DNA of 64,000 nt, taken from the NCBI RefSeq assembly GCF_003671495.1, contig NZ_RCHN01000045.1, forward strand, positions 159,632 to 223,631. Reading direction: 5' to 3'. The notes under the pieces were generated by a model that did no database searches, was not told the origin of the DNA, and worked only from the letters and a program-made list of their open reading frames with translations. Numbering within the stretch: position 1 is the stretch's first letter; each line of letters begins with the position of its first letter. The position numbers and the translations under genes are program-made. This document shows positions 1 to 7,059 of this stretch, piece by piece. The DNA comes from Ketobacter sp. (GTDB lineage: Bacteria; Pseudomonadota; Gammaproteobacteria; Pseudomonadales; Ketobacteraceae).

Positions 1-1033
1 TGTTGATCAGACTGATGGAAGACACCCCCAACCCCACCAGATCTGCATCCTTGAAGGTGGTATACCCCTGGAAATTGCGGTGCAGACGGCCTGCGGCCTG
101 AGCCAGGGCCAACTCATCCGTGGGTTTGGCAAAGTGGTCCATTCCGATATACACATAGCCCGCCTCGAGCAATTGATTGGAGGCAGCACAAAGAATCTGC
201 AGCTTTTCCTCAGCGGGCGGCAGCGCCTCTTCGGGTAACAGTCCCTGGGATTTAAACCGTTGGGGCAAGTGCGCATAATTGAACAATGAGATACGGTCCG
301 GGGACAACTCAATCACCTGTTCAATCGTGGTTCTCACCGAGGCAACCGACTGATACGGCAATCCATAAATCAGATCGAAGTTCACTGAGCGGAAATGATA
401 ATTGCGGGAAGCATCCATCAGCTCCTCTATTTGCCGATAGGACTGCACCCGATTAATGGCTTCCTGCACGCGTTGGTCGAAGTCCTGAATACCCAGGCTG
501 ATCCGATTGAATCCCAAGCCCTTCAACAATCCCAGCTTGTCCGGGGTCATGGTTCTGGGGTCGATTTCGATTGAGTATTCACCCCGCTCCGCGTCCACCA
601 GGTGGAAGTGACGGCCCACTTCAAACCAGAGTTCGGTCAGCTCCGCCTCACTGAAATAGGTCGGTGTGCCACCGCCCCAATGCATCTGATACACCGGCCG
701 CCCCGAATCAAAATCCGCGGACTTCATGCGGATCTCCTTGATTAAGGCATCCAGATAGAAGCGCTTCTTCTCATCACTCTGGGTGATGACTTTATTGCAG
801 GCACAGTAATAACAGAGGGATGCACAAAACGGCAGATGGATATACAGAGAAAGCGGCATGCGGGAGGCATTGCTGCGGGCAGCGGCGTCCAGATAATCCT
901 GATGCGTGAACTCTTCATGGAATTGCAGCGCTGTTGGATAGGAGGTATATCTGGGGCCGGCGACATCATGCCGCCTGATGAACTCGCTGTCCCACAACGA
1001 ATCCATTTCCGAGTTTTCTTTCACCAAATGCAT
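1..1033 (-). CDS. hemN: Oxygen-independent coproporphyrinogen III oxidase, C-terminus cut by window edge
   Basis: Radical-SAM enzyme that decarboxylates coproporphyrinogen III to protoporphyrinogen IX without oxygen, in heme synthesis in the cytoplasm. The frame stays open from an ATG at 1033 to the window edge, giving about 344 residues of a family usually near 455, so the HemN C-terminal domain lies outside. Near residue 25 is GPRYTSYPTA; near residue 60 is the signature IHLPFCASLCYYCACNK with the CxxxCxxC cluster cysteines plus the extra HemN cysteine; GGGTPTYF follows. The cysteine spacing and N-terminal GPRYTSYPT favour true HemN over HemW. The gene lies downstream of recA but is separated by the recA terminator and has its own FNR/Anr-type promoter, so it is probably transcribed alone under low oxygen. 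Confidence 0.93.
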   Translation of the reverse strand, partial: MHLVKENSEMDSLWDSEFIRRHDVAGPRYTSYPTALQFHEEFTHQDYLDAAARSNASRMPLSLYIHLPFCASLCYYCACNKVITQSDEKKRFYLDALIKEIRMKSADFDSGRPVYQMHWGGGTPTYFSEAELTELWFEVGRHFHLVDAERGEYSIEIDPRTMTPDKLGLLKGLGFNRISLGIQDFDQRVQEAINRVQSYRQIEELMDASRNYHFRSVNFDLIYGLPYQSVASVRTTIEQVIELSPDRISLFNYAHLPQRFKSQGLLPEEALPPAEEKLQILCAASNQLLEAGYVYIGMDHFAKPTDELALAQAAGRLHRNFQGYTTFKDADLVGLGVSSISLIN

Positions 1034-1080
1034 AGCCAAACCCTGCCACCAAGAAATTAGTCTGCTTCGATCAGTAATGC

Positions 1081-1121
1081 ATTATGCTGCAACACAAAAA
1101 TCGAGTTTTGACCCACGTCAA
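1081..1121 (-). promoter_or_regulatory. FNR/Anr-type box and -10 element of hemN
   Basis: Seen: a perfect palindrome TTGAC-CCAC-GTCAA at 1108-1121, and on the minus strand CATAAT at 1086-1081, which would place the transcription start near 1074. The palindrome centre is then about 40-41 bases upstream, the position of a class II FNR site. Known: FNR/Anr bind TTGAT-N4-ATCAA and activate hemN in other gammaproteobacteria. The half-sites carry C/G in place of the consensus T/A at the inner position. Confidence 0.7.
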
Positions 1122-1173
1122 AGCAGGCTTTGCCTCATTCGCCGACGTTTCCCAATTATCTGATCCAGAAACG

Positions 1174-1205
1174 AAAAAAGCCGACAACGCACTGTTGTCG
1201 GCTTT
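1174..1205 (-). terminator. Rho-independent terminator of recA
   Basis: Inverted repeat AAAGCCGACAAC (1177-1188) and GTTGTCGGCTTT (1194-1205) with a five-base loop, followed on the minus strand by a run of T (complement of 1174-1179). It lies about 45 bases after the recA stop. Confidence 0.9.
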
Positions 1206-1251
1206 CGTCCACTTTCTCTCAAGATCAGCAACGGGGTACTGAATTGCCCTA

Positions 1252-2280
1252 TCAGGCTTCTTCCAGGACCTCTTCGCCGCGGCTGGGCACCTTGATACTG
1301 AGCATCTGACTGCGAATCTCCTGCTCAATTGCGCCGGCAATTTCCGGATTGTCCTCAAGGAACTTGGCAGCGTTGGCTTTACCCTGCCCAATCTTATCGC
1401 CCTGGTAGGAATACCAAGCCCCGGATTTGTCTACCAATCCACAGGCAACCCCCAGGTCCAGAACCTCGCCCATATGATAAATCCCGGAGCCATACAGGAT
1501 CTGGAATTCAGCCTGTTTGAACGGAGGTGCAACCTTGTTCTTGACGACTTTTACACGGGTTTCGTTACCCACCACTTCCTCACCCTGTTTGACCGCGCCG
1601 GTACGACGAATATCCAGGCGCACGGAGGAATAAAACTTGAGCGCGTTACCGCCGGTGGTCGTTTCGGGGTTGCCAAACATGACACCGATCTTCATACGAA
1701 TCTGGTTAATGAACACCACAAGGCAATTGGCCTGCTTCACGCTGCCGGTGATTTTACGCAGTGCCTGTGACATCAGACGGGCCTGTAACCCCACATGGCT
1801 ATCCCCCATCTCACCCTCGATTTCCGCCTTGGGCACCAAAGCAGCAACAGAGTCCACAATGATCACGTCCACCGCATTGGAGCGCACCAGCATGTCGGTG
1901 ATTTCCAGCGCCTGTTCGCCGGTATCCGGCTGCGACACCAGCAGATCATCCACATTCACCCCCAGCTTCTGGGCATAGATCGGATCAAGCGCGTGTTCCG
2001 CGTCAACAAAGGCACAGGTAAGGCCCTGTTTTTGTGCCTGCGCCACGGTGCTCAGGGTCAGAGTGGTCTTACCGGAGGACTCAGGGCCGTAGATTTCAAC
2101 AATTCGGCCTTTGGGCAAGCCACCGATCCCCAGCGCAATGTCCAAACCCAGAGAACCGGTGGAAATAGAAGGGATGGCCTGTAACTCCTGGTCACCCATG
2201 CGCATGACCGCGCCTTTACCAAACTGACGCTCGATTTGAGAGAGAGCGGCTCCAAGTGCCTTTTTCTTGTTGTCGTCCAT
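1252..2280 (-). CDS. recA: Recombinase RecA
   Basis: ATP-dependent strand-exchange protein and LexA co-protease, central to homologous recombination and the SOS response. At 342 residues it has normal family length. Seen: Walker A GPESSGKT near residues 66-73, the VDAEHALDP segment, Walker B IIVDSVAALVPKAE, loop L1/L2 region ending in FINQIRMKIGVMFGNPETT, and a short acidic C-terminus. The ATG at 2280 is preceded by GAGGAAT. A LexA box sits about 40 bases upstream, between recA and pncC. No recX follows: the next gene is hemN behind a strong terminator, so the recombination regulator, if present, is elsewhere. Confidence 0.99.
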   Translation of the reverse strand: MDDNKKKALGAALSQIERQFGKGAVMRMGDQELQAIPSISTGSLGLDIALGIGGLPKGRIVEIYGPESSGKTTLTLSTVAQAQKQGLTCAFVDAEHALDPIYAQKLGVNVDDLLVSQPDTGEQALEITDMLVRSNAVDVIIVDSVAALVPKAEIEGEMGDSHVGLQARLMSQALRKITGSVKQANCLVVFINQIRMKIGVMFGNPETTTGGNALKFYSSVRLDIRRTGAVKQGEEVVGNETRVKVVKNKVAPPFKQAEFQILYGSGIYHMGEVLDLGVACGLVDKSGAWYSYQGDKIGQGKANAAKFLEDNPEIAGAIEQEIRSQMLSIKVPSRGEEVLEEA

Positions 2281-2319
2281 TAATCATTCCTCACAGTTAT
2301 TCGACTACCCAATCAATTA

Positions 2320-2335
2320 CTGTATATTTAAACAG
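2320..2335 (-). promoter_or_regulatory. LexA (SOS) box of recA
   Basis: CTGT-ATATTTAA-ACAG matches the gammaproteobacterial LexA operator CTGT-N8-ACAG exactly, with an AT-rich core flanked by TA on both sides. It lies in the 57-base gap between pncC and recA, only two bases from the pncC stop codon, so recA has its own SOS-controlled promoter. Confidence 0.93.
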
Positions 2336-2337
2336 TA

Positions 2338-2922
2338 TTATTCTGAATCATCAAGTAATTGAGTTAATTCTTTTTCTGCAAACCCAGTACCACTCACCGC
2401 TCCAGGGTGATCGGCCAACCATTTTCGAATCCTCACCAGCAACCCCTGCAGCGCCAGGGTAACCGCGGCGGCCCGCACGTCTCGCCGGGAACCCGGCAAT
2501 AATGCCATTGATGAGTCCACCTCACCGGCAATGTCCCAGGCAAACCACACGGTGCCCACCGGCTTTTCCTCGGTGCCGCCATCCGGGCCAGCGATACCGC
2601 TGATGGCGACGCTGAAGTCTGCAGCGGATTTTTTCAGGGCACCGCTGGCCATTTCTTCCACCACCTCACGGCTCACAGCCCCACTCCGGTTCAAAGTCCG
2701 CAGCTTCACCCCCAGCATCTGCCGTTTGGCATCGTTGCTGTAGGTGACAAAGCTGCGGTCGAACCAGAGGGAGCTGCCCGGCACCTGGGTGATCGCCTGG
2801 GCAACCCAGCCTCCTGTGCAGGATTCGGCAGTGACGATTTTCTTGTTCTTATCCGCCAACAGCGCGCCCAGCTGGGTGGCCAGCGCCTCTATCAGCATGA
2901 TTTGGTCTGAGTACAACAACAT
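2338..2922 (-). CDS. pncC: Nicotinamide-nucleotide amidohydrolase (CinA C-terminal family)
   Basis: Deamidates nicotinamide mononucleotide to nicotinate mononucleotide in pyridine nucleotide salvage. The 194-residue protein is the stand-alone CinA C-terminal domain without the N-terminal MoaB-like COG1058 domain. Seen: TAESCTGG near residue 32, the VTYSNDAKRQMLGV segment, and SGIAGPDGGTEEKPVGTV, all characteristic of this family. The neighbourhood pncC-recA, divergent from mutS, is the Pseudomonas-type arrangement. The C-terminal 35 residues extend past the usual domain end and show no known motif. The start is uncertain: an in-frame ATG at 2898 (MLIEAL) gives a more usual length, and neither start has a clear Shine-Dalgarno sequence. 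Confidence 0.92.
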   Translation of the reverse strand: MLLYSDQIMLIEALATQLGALLADKNKKIVTAESCTGGWVAQAITQVPGSSLWFDRSFVTYSNDAKRQMLGVKLRTLNRSGAVSREVVEEMASGALKKSAADFSVAISGIAGPDGGTEEKPVGTVWFAWDIAGEVDSSMALLPGSRRDVRAAAVTLALQGLLVRIRKWLADHPGAVSGTGFAEKELTQLLDDSE

Positions 2923-3065
2923 AGACGGTTCTTGGTTAACAAAATTGCATGAATTCTACTGGTTTAGCCGGCTCGCGACCACGTTGATTAAGACCTATTT
3001 CAGGTAGTTAACCGAACTGACTTCCGCCGCCGGATTTTGCCGCGCGAAATCTTTTAAAGCCAGGC

Positions 3066-3087
3066 AGACAGGGTACAATGCCTGTCT
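3066..3087 (+). promoter_or_regulatory. Possible mutS promoter -10 within a small inverted repeat
   Basis: TACAAT at 3074-3079 looks like a -10 element, but no good -35 is visible. It is framed by the inverted repeat AGACAGG (3066-3072) and CCTGTCT (3081-3087), so the element lies in the loop. The repeat could be an operator or a 5' leader hairpin; I cannot tell which. Confidence 0.35.
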
Positions 3088-3121
3088 TTGTCACCAAAAT
3101 CGGGAACGATCAGAAATCAGC

Positions 3122-5707
3122 ATGTCGGCAGCTCAAGCACAACAAGCAAAACATACTCCCATGATGGAGCAGTACCTGCGAATCAAAGCAGACCACCCTC
3201 AGGAACTGGTGTTCTATCGCATGGGGGATTTTTATGAGCTTTTTTATGAGGATGCCCAGAAGGCCGCCGACCTTTTGGATATTACCCTGACACAACGGGG
3301 TCAATCTGCCGGCAAACCCATCCCCATGGCCGGGGTACCCTACCACGCCGCAGAGGGCTATCTTGCCCGCCTGGTGAAAATGGGGGTGTCCGTTGCGGTG
3401 GCAGAGCAGATCGGCGACCCCGCCGCCAGCAAAGGGCCGGTGGAACGCAAGGTGGTTCGCGTGGTTACTCCCGGCACCGTCAGTGACGAGGCCCTGCTGG
3501 ACGAACGTTACGATAACCTTCTCTGCGCCATCACCCAGCATATGGATACTTACGGCATTGCTCACCTGGATATCTCCAGTGGGCGTTTTCACGTCTCAGA
3601 GGTGGAAGGGGAGCCCGCGTTGCTGGCAGAGTTGTCGCGGCTTGACCCGGCGGAGCTGCTGGTGACGGAAGAATCCCATTTGCACACCCTGGTGGCTGAT
3701 CGCAGTGGCGTGCGCACCCGGCCGGCGTGGGATTTCGATCAGGAATCCGCCCAACGGGCGCTGGTACAACAATTCCAAACCCAAGACCTTGGCGGCTTTG
3801 GCTGCGACAAGATGACCGTCGCCATTGCTGCGGCCGGCTGCCTGCTGCAGTATGCCAAAGAGACCCAACGGGCCGCCCTGCCCCATATTCGTGGCCTGGC
3901 GGTGGAAACCCTGAGCGACTGTGTGGTGCTGGACAGCGCCACCCGCCGTAACCTGGAACTGACGGAAAACATTCACGGTGATGACAAGTACACTCTGGCC
4001 TGGGTACTGGACAAAACCAAAACCGCCATGGGCGGCAGAATGCTGCGGCGCTGGCTGCACCGCCCCATCCGCGACCGCCGCAAACTGATCCAGCGGCAGG
4101 ACATCATCGCTGCCCTTTTGGACAACTACCAATACGAGCCCGTGCAATCGGTGCTCAAACAGATCGGCGATATTGAACGGATTCTGGCCCGGGTCGCCCT
4201 GCGATCAGCCCGCCCCCGGGATTTGTCCCGACTGCGCGATGCCTTCAATGCGTTACCCGCCCTGCAGGACGCCATCCATTCCATTGAATCCGATGTCATC
4301 AGCCCTCTGGCAGAAGAGATCGGCACCTACCCGGAGCTGGCTGAGTTGCTGAACCGGGCCATCATCGAAACGCCCCCTGTCCTGATCCGGGACGGCGGGG
4401 TGATCGCCGAGGGTTACGATGGGGAACTGGATGAGCTGCGGGGTATCAGCGAAAACGCCGGGCAATACCTGGTGGATCTTGAGGAAAGGGAACGGGAGCG
4501 CACCGGGCTGGCCACCCTGAAAGTCGGTTACAACCGGGTCCACGGCTACTATATCGAAATCAGCAAAGCCCAGGCGAAGCAAGCACCGGAAGAGTACATC
4601 CGCCGCCAAACCCTGAAAAACGCTGAGCGCTACATCACCCCGGAGTTGAAGGCTTTCGAGGATAAAGCCCTGAGTGCCAAAAGCCGGGCTCTGGCCAGAG
4701 AGAAATCGTTGTTTGACGCCCTGCTGGAACGGTTGAGTGAGCAACTGTTCGAGTTGCAGCAGAGCTTTATGGCGGTGGCGGAACTGGACGTACTGGCCTG
4801 TCTGGCGGAGCGGGCGGACACGTTGGCCCTCTCTCGTCCCTTGCTGGTGGAAGAAGCCGGCCTGCAGATCGAATCCGGGCGCCACCCAGTGGTGGAGCAG
4901 GTACTCAGTGACGCATTCATTCCCAACGACCTTCGCCTGGACAGCTACCGGCGGATGCTGGTGATCACCGGCCCCAACATGGGCGGTAAATCCACCTTCA
5001 TGCGCCAGATTGCACTGATTGCCATCCTCGCCCATGTGGGCAGTTTTGTGCCGGCTGAGAGCGCCAAGATCGGCCCTATCGACCGCATCTTCACCCGCAT
5101 CGGCTCCTCCGATGACCTGGCCAGCGGTCGTTCTACCTTTATGGTGGAGATGACCGAAACAGCAAATATTCTGCACAACGCCACTCGCCAAAGCCTGGTA
5201 CTGATGGATGAGATCGGCCGTGGCACCAGCACCTTTGATGGTCTGTCCCTGGCTTGGGCCTGTGCCAACCACCTGGCGGTGAAGATCCAGGCTCTGACCC
5301 TGTTCGCCACCCACTATTTTGAGCTCACCCAACTGCCTGACCAGGCGCCCAATGTCGTTAACGTGCACCTGGCGGCCAAAGAACAGGGTGACACCATACT
5401 GTTCCTGCACAAGGTGATGGAAGGTCCCGCCAACCAAAGCTATGGTTTACAGGTGGCCAAGCTGGCGGGCGTGCCCGCCAACGTCATAAGCAACGCCCGG
5501 AAAAAGCTGGCGCAACTGGAACGACAGGAACTGGGCAGCCAGGCGCTGAGTCACCTCAACCAGCCACTGCAATCAGACCTGTTCGCCGAACCTCCCACTC
5601 CCCACCCGGTGGTGGATATGTTGGGCAAGCTGGATCCGGATTGCCTCAATGCCCGACAGGCATTGGATCTGGTGTACAAACTGAAGGAAATGACCGAAAA
5701 GTCATAA
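3122..5707 (+). CDS. mutS: DNA mismatch repair ATPase MutS
   Basis: Recognises base mismatches and small loops and recruits MutL. The 861 residues match the MutS1 family. Seen in order: the mismatch-wedge motif in RMGDFYELF (residues 35-43, Phe-x-Glu), connector and lever regions, Walker A GPNMGGKST near residue 617, the ABC-type signature region around SSDDLASGRSTFMVEM, Walker B LVLMDEIGRGTSTFDG, and the helix-turn-helix region before a short C-terminal tail. It is transcribed rightward, divergent from pncC-recA, and followed by fdxA as in Pseudomonas. A 119-base gap with its own promoter separates the two. Confidence 0.99.
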   Translation: MSAAQAQQAKHTPMMEQYLRIKADHPQELVFYRMGDFYELFYEDAQKAADLLDITLTQRGQSAGKPIPMAGVPYHAAEGYLARLVKMGVSVAVAEQIGDPAASKGPVERKVVRVVTPGTVSDEALLDERYDNLLCAITQHMDTYGIAHLDISSGRFHVSEVEGEPALLAELSRLDPAELLVTEESHLHTLVADRSGVRTRPAWDFDQESAQRALVQQFQTQDLGGFGCDKMTVAIAAAGCLLQYAKETQRAALPHIRGLAVETLSDCVVLDSATRRNLELTENIHGDDKYTLAWVLDKTKTAMGGRMLRRWLHRPIRDRRKLIQRQDIIAALLDNYQYEPVQSVLKQIGDIERILARVALRSARPRDLSRLRDAFNALPALQDAIHSIESDVISPLAEEIGTYPELAELLNRAIIETPPVLIRDGGVIAEGYDGELDELRGISENAGQYLVDLEERERERTGLATLKVGYNRVHGYYIEISKAQAKQAPEEYIRRQTLKNAERYITPELKAFEDKALSAKSRALAREKSLFDALLERLSEQLFELQQSFMAVAELDVLACLAERADTLALSRPLLVEEAGLQIESGRHPVVEQVLSDAFIPNDLRLDSYRRMLVITGPNMGGKSTFMRQIALIAILAHVGSFVPAESAKIGPIDRIFTRIGSSDDLASGRSTFMVEMTETANILHNATRQSLVLMDEIGRGTSTFDGLSLAWACANHLAVKIQALTLFATHYFELTQLPDQAPNVVNVHLAAKEQGDTILFLHKVMEGPANQSYGLQVAKLAGVPANVISNARKKLAQLERQELGSQALSHLNQPLQSDLFAEPPTPHPVVDMLGKLDPDCLNARQALDLVYKLKEMTEKS

Positions 5708-5764
5708 CTTCCAACCATTTGTATACCAATGACTTGCCAACAACTCCACCCGGCACGATTACTG

Positions 5765-5793
5765 TTGCCTGGAGTCGGTATAGGCAGTAGACT
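5765..5793 (+). promoter_or_regulatory. fdxA promoter, near-identical core to that of plsB
   Basis: TTGCCT (5765-5770), a 17-base spacer and TAGACT (5788-5793) form a plausible sigma-70 promoter 33 bases before the fdxA ATG. The spacer ends in AGGCAG, so TGCCT and AGGCA form an inverted repeat across it. The same -35, spacing, AGGCAG and -10 occur in front of plsB at 22780-22808. Confidence 0.6.
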
Positions 5794-5826
5794 CCCCCGC
5801 GTAAAAATAGTAGAGGGCATTAATTC

Positions 5827-6150
5827 ATGACATTCGTTGTTACCGATAACTGCATCAAATGCAAATACACGGACTGCGTTGAAGTATGTCCGGTGGACTG
5901 CTTCTACGAAGGTCCCAACTTCCTGGTAATCCACCCGGATGAGTGCATTGACTGCGCACTATGCGAGCCGGAATGCCCTGCAAACGCCATTTATTCCGAA
6001 GATGAGGTTCCCGCAGACCAGCAGGAGTTCATCGAGCTGAACGCTGAATTGGCCGAAACCTGGCCGAATATCACGGAGAAGAAGGACTCTTTGCCCGATG
6101 CGGAAGAATGGGATGGAGTGGAAGGCAAAATCCAATATCTGGAAAAATAA
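5827..6150 (+). CDS. fdxA: Seven-iron ferredoxin FdxA
   Basis: Small electron carrier of 107 residues with one 3Fe-4S and one 4Fe-4S cluster, the Azotobacter FdI / Pseudomonas FdxA type. Seen: DNCIKCKYTDCVEVCPVDCF (residues 7-26) and the second motif CIDCALCEPECP near residue 39, then the usual acidic C-terminal extension with WPNITEKKDSLPDAEEW. It stands directly after mutS. Its stop codon is two bases from the end of the terminator of the convergent RNA gene on the other strand, so that hairpin may serve both transcripts, although the T run exists only on the minus side. Confidence 0.97.
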   Translation: MTFVVTDNCIKCKYTDCVEVCPVDCFYEGPNFLVIHPDECIDCALCEPECPANAIYSEDEVPADQQEFIELNAELAETWPNITEKKDSLPDAEEWDGVEGKIQYLEK

Positions 6151-6152
6151 GA

Positions 6153-6182
6153 CAAAAAAGAAGGGCGGTTTTTACACCGCCC
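6153..6182 (-). terminator. Terminator of the RsmZ-type RNA
   Basis: Stem of GGGCGGT (6163-6169) and ACCGCCC (6176-6182); on the minus strand it is followed by TTCTTTTTTG. Its 5' flank and stem are nearly the same as those of the second RNA terminator at 6521-6551. Confidence 0.88.
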
Positions 6183-6273
6183 CACCTCGCTTGGATATCC
6201 ATACCCAGGCATCCTGCCTAAACGTCCTTGATGATCATCCTGATCATGTCCCTGAAATCAGCGTCCTGCTGAT
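6153..6273 (-). ncRNA. rsmZ: Short CsrA/RsmA-sequestering RNA, RsmZ type
   Basis: Noncoding RNA of about 120 bases that should bind and titrate RsmA/CsrA. Read on the minus strand it begins with the hairpin ATCAGC-AGGAC-GCTGAT (6273-6257) and has a second perfect hairpin ATGATC-AGGAT-GATCAT (6247-6231), both presenting AGGA in the loop. Further GGA motifs follow (six in all, including AGGGA and AAGGA), then a GC-rich terminator GGGCGGT-N6-ACCGCCC with a T run (6182-6153). Known: Pseudomonas rsmZ has this size and structure and lies between rpoS and fdxA on the rpoS strand, exactly as here. The start is inferred from TATTAT at 6285-6280; the -35 is poor, as expected for an activator-dependent promoter. 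Confidence 0.85.
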
Positions 6274-6443
6274 GTAGTAATAATAAGCCAAACAAACGGA
6301 TACGCTAGAGCTACAAAATGAAACAGGTGGGACTTGATTGTCCTACAGCGCGCAATTTTCTTATATGGATCAGAGAGTTAGAAAAAGGCCGCCTACCTGA
6401 AAGCCGCTTCCTCTGGCAAATAACTACGACTCTCGCACAACAA

Positions 6444-6461
6444 TGTAAGAAATCTCCTACA
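6444..6461 (-). promoter_or_regulatory. GacA-type upstream activating box of the RsmZ-type RNA
   Basis: TGTAAG-AAATCT-CCTACA on the plus strand matches the Pseudomonas GacA site TGTAAG-N6-CTTACA with a single mismatch. It is centred about 180 bases upstream of the predicted RNA start, a distance comparable to that of GacA boxes in front of rsm genes. Confidence 0.75.
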
Positions 6462-6520
6462 CAGCTGGGAGAATATGTCCTATGATTGGGTTATTGATGA
6501 ATTCGGAACAAATTCTTTGG

Positions 6521-6551
6521 ACAAAAACAAAGAAGGGCGGTTTAACCGCCC
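6521..6551 (-). terminator. Terminator of the CsrB-type RNA
   Basis: Stem GGGCGGTT/AACCGCCC (6535-6551) followed on the minus strand by TTCTTTGTTTTTG. Its stem and flanks closely resemble the terminator at 6153-6182. Confidence 0.88.
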
Positions 6552-6850
6552 ACCTCGCTTCGAATCTTCCCTGATCCAACCCGCCGAACGTCCCTGCTGG
6601 CTTTAATCCTTGTACTTTCCCTGACCGACATTCCTTTGCCAAAATCCCTGCGCTTCCATGAACGTGTGCAGCATTCCGTGCGGCATGTCCCTTTTCGGCG
6701 TCCTTGCCCAGCAATCCCTAGCCTGCTCGGCTCCGTCCCTGGTGCCATAGTCCAATCCCTTGGGGCTCCTGCCATCTGCTCTTCCTGAGCAGGTCGAACT
6801 CCTGTCGACGAGAGCTAGTCTACTCAAGTCCTGGATCTGAACAATTACCC
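6522..6850 (-). ncRNA. Long CsrA/RsmA-sequestering RNA, CsrB size
   Basis: Noncoding RNA of roughly 325 bases. On the minus strand between 6840 and 6555 I count 20 GGA motifs, mostly AGGA or AGGGA, spaced every 10-20 bases. Several sit in hairpin loops, for example CTGCTC-AGGAA-GAGCAG (6792-6776), GTCGA-CAGGAGT-TCGAC and GGC-AGGA-GCC. This density is that of E. coli CsrB (about 18-22 motifs in some 370 bases), not of RsmZ. A terminator closes it. A -10 (TATAGA, 6862-6857) suggests a start near 6850. No credible reading frame exists. It is a tandem partner of the shorter RNA at 6153-6273 and shares its 3' end (AAGCGAGGTGG plus terminator), pointing to duplication. Confidence 0.85.
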
Positions 6851-6967
6851 AGCGACTCTATATTCTGAACCGACAAATCACACATCTAATTTTGTTGTTA
6901 TTTATCAGTAATATACAATCACCCCAGCGCAAAATCTGCACATGTTTTGTACAAGCACCTACATTAA

Positions 6968-6985
6968 TGTAAGACATATCTCACA
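6968..6985 (-). promoter_or_regulatory. GacA-type upstream activating box of the CsrB-type RNA
   Basis: TGTAAG-ACATAT-CTCACA matches TGTAAG-N6-CTTACA with one mismatch. It lies between the rpoS terminator and the RNA promoter, centred about 126 bases upstream of the predicted start at 6850. Confidence 0.72.
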
Positions 6986-7010
6986 AAAAAGATCGTCTTT
7001 CTCTCACCCA

Positions 7011-7034
7011 TAAAAAACGCGCCCTGAGGCGCGT
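7011..7034 (-). terminator. Rho-independent terminator of rpoS
   Basis: ACGCGCC (7017-7023), loop CTGA, GGCGCGT (7028-7034), then TTTTTA on the minus strand. It lies 26 bases after the rpoS stop and isolates rpoS from the RNA genes downstream. Confidence 0.9.
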
Positions 7035-7059
7035 CATGCATTTCCAGTGGTGAACCCAC

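Noticed and set aside
1071..1391. 106-codon leftward frame overlapping the recA end
   Set aside because: Out-of-frame shadow of recA running through its terminator; no family resemblance to RecX or others.
6318..6485. 55-codon rightward open frame (MKQVGLDCPT...)
   Set aside because: No ribosome-binding site, no recognised family, and it lies across the promoter and GacA box of the RsmZ-type RNA on the other strand.
6457..6827. Three overlapping leftward open frames of 74-85 codons
   Set aside because: They lie inside the CsrB-type RNA; their Gly/Arg-rich translations merely reflect the repeated GGA motifs.
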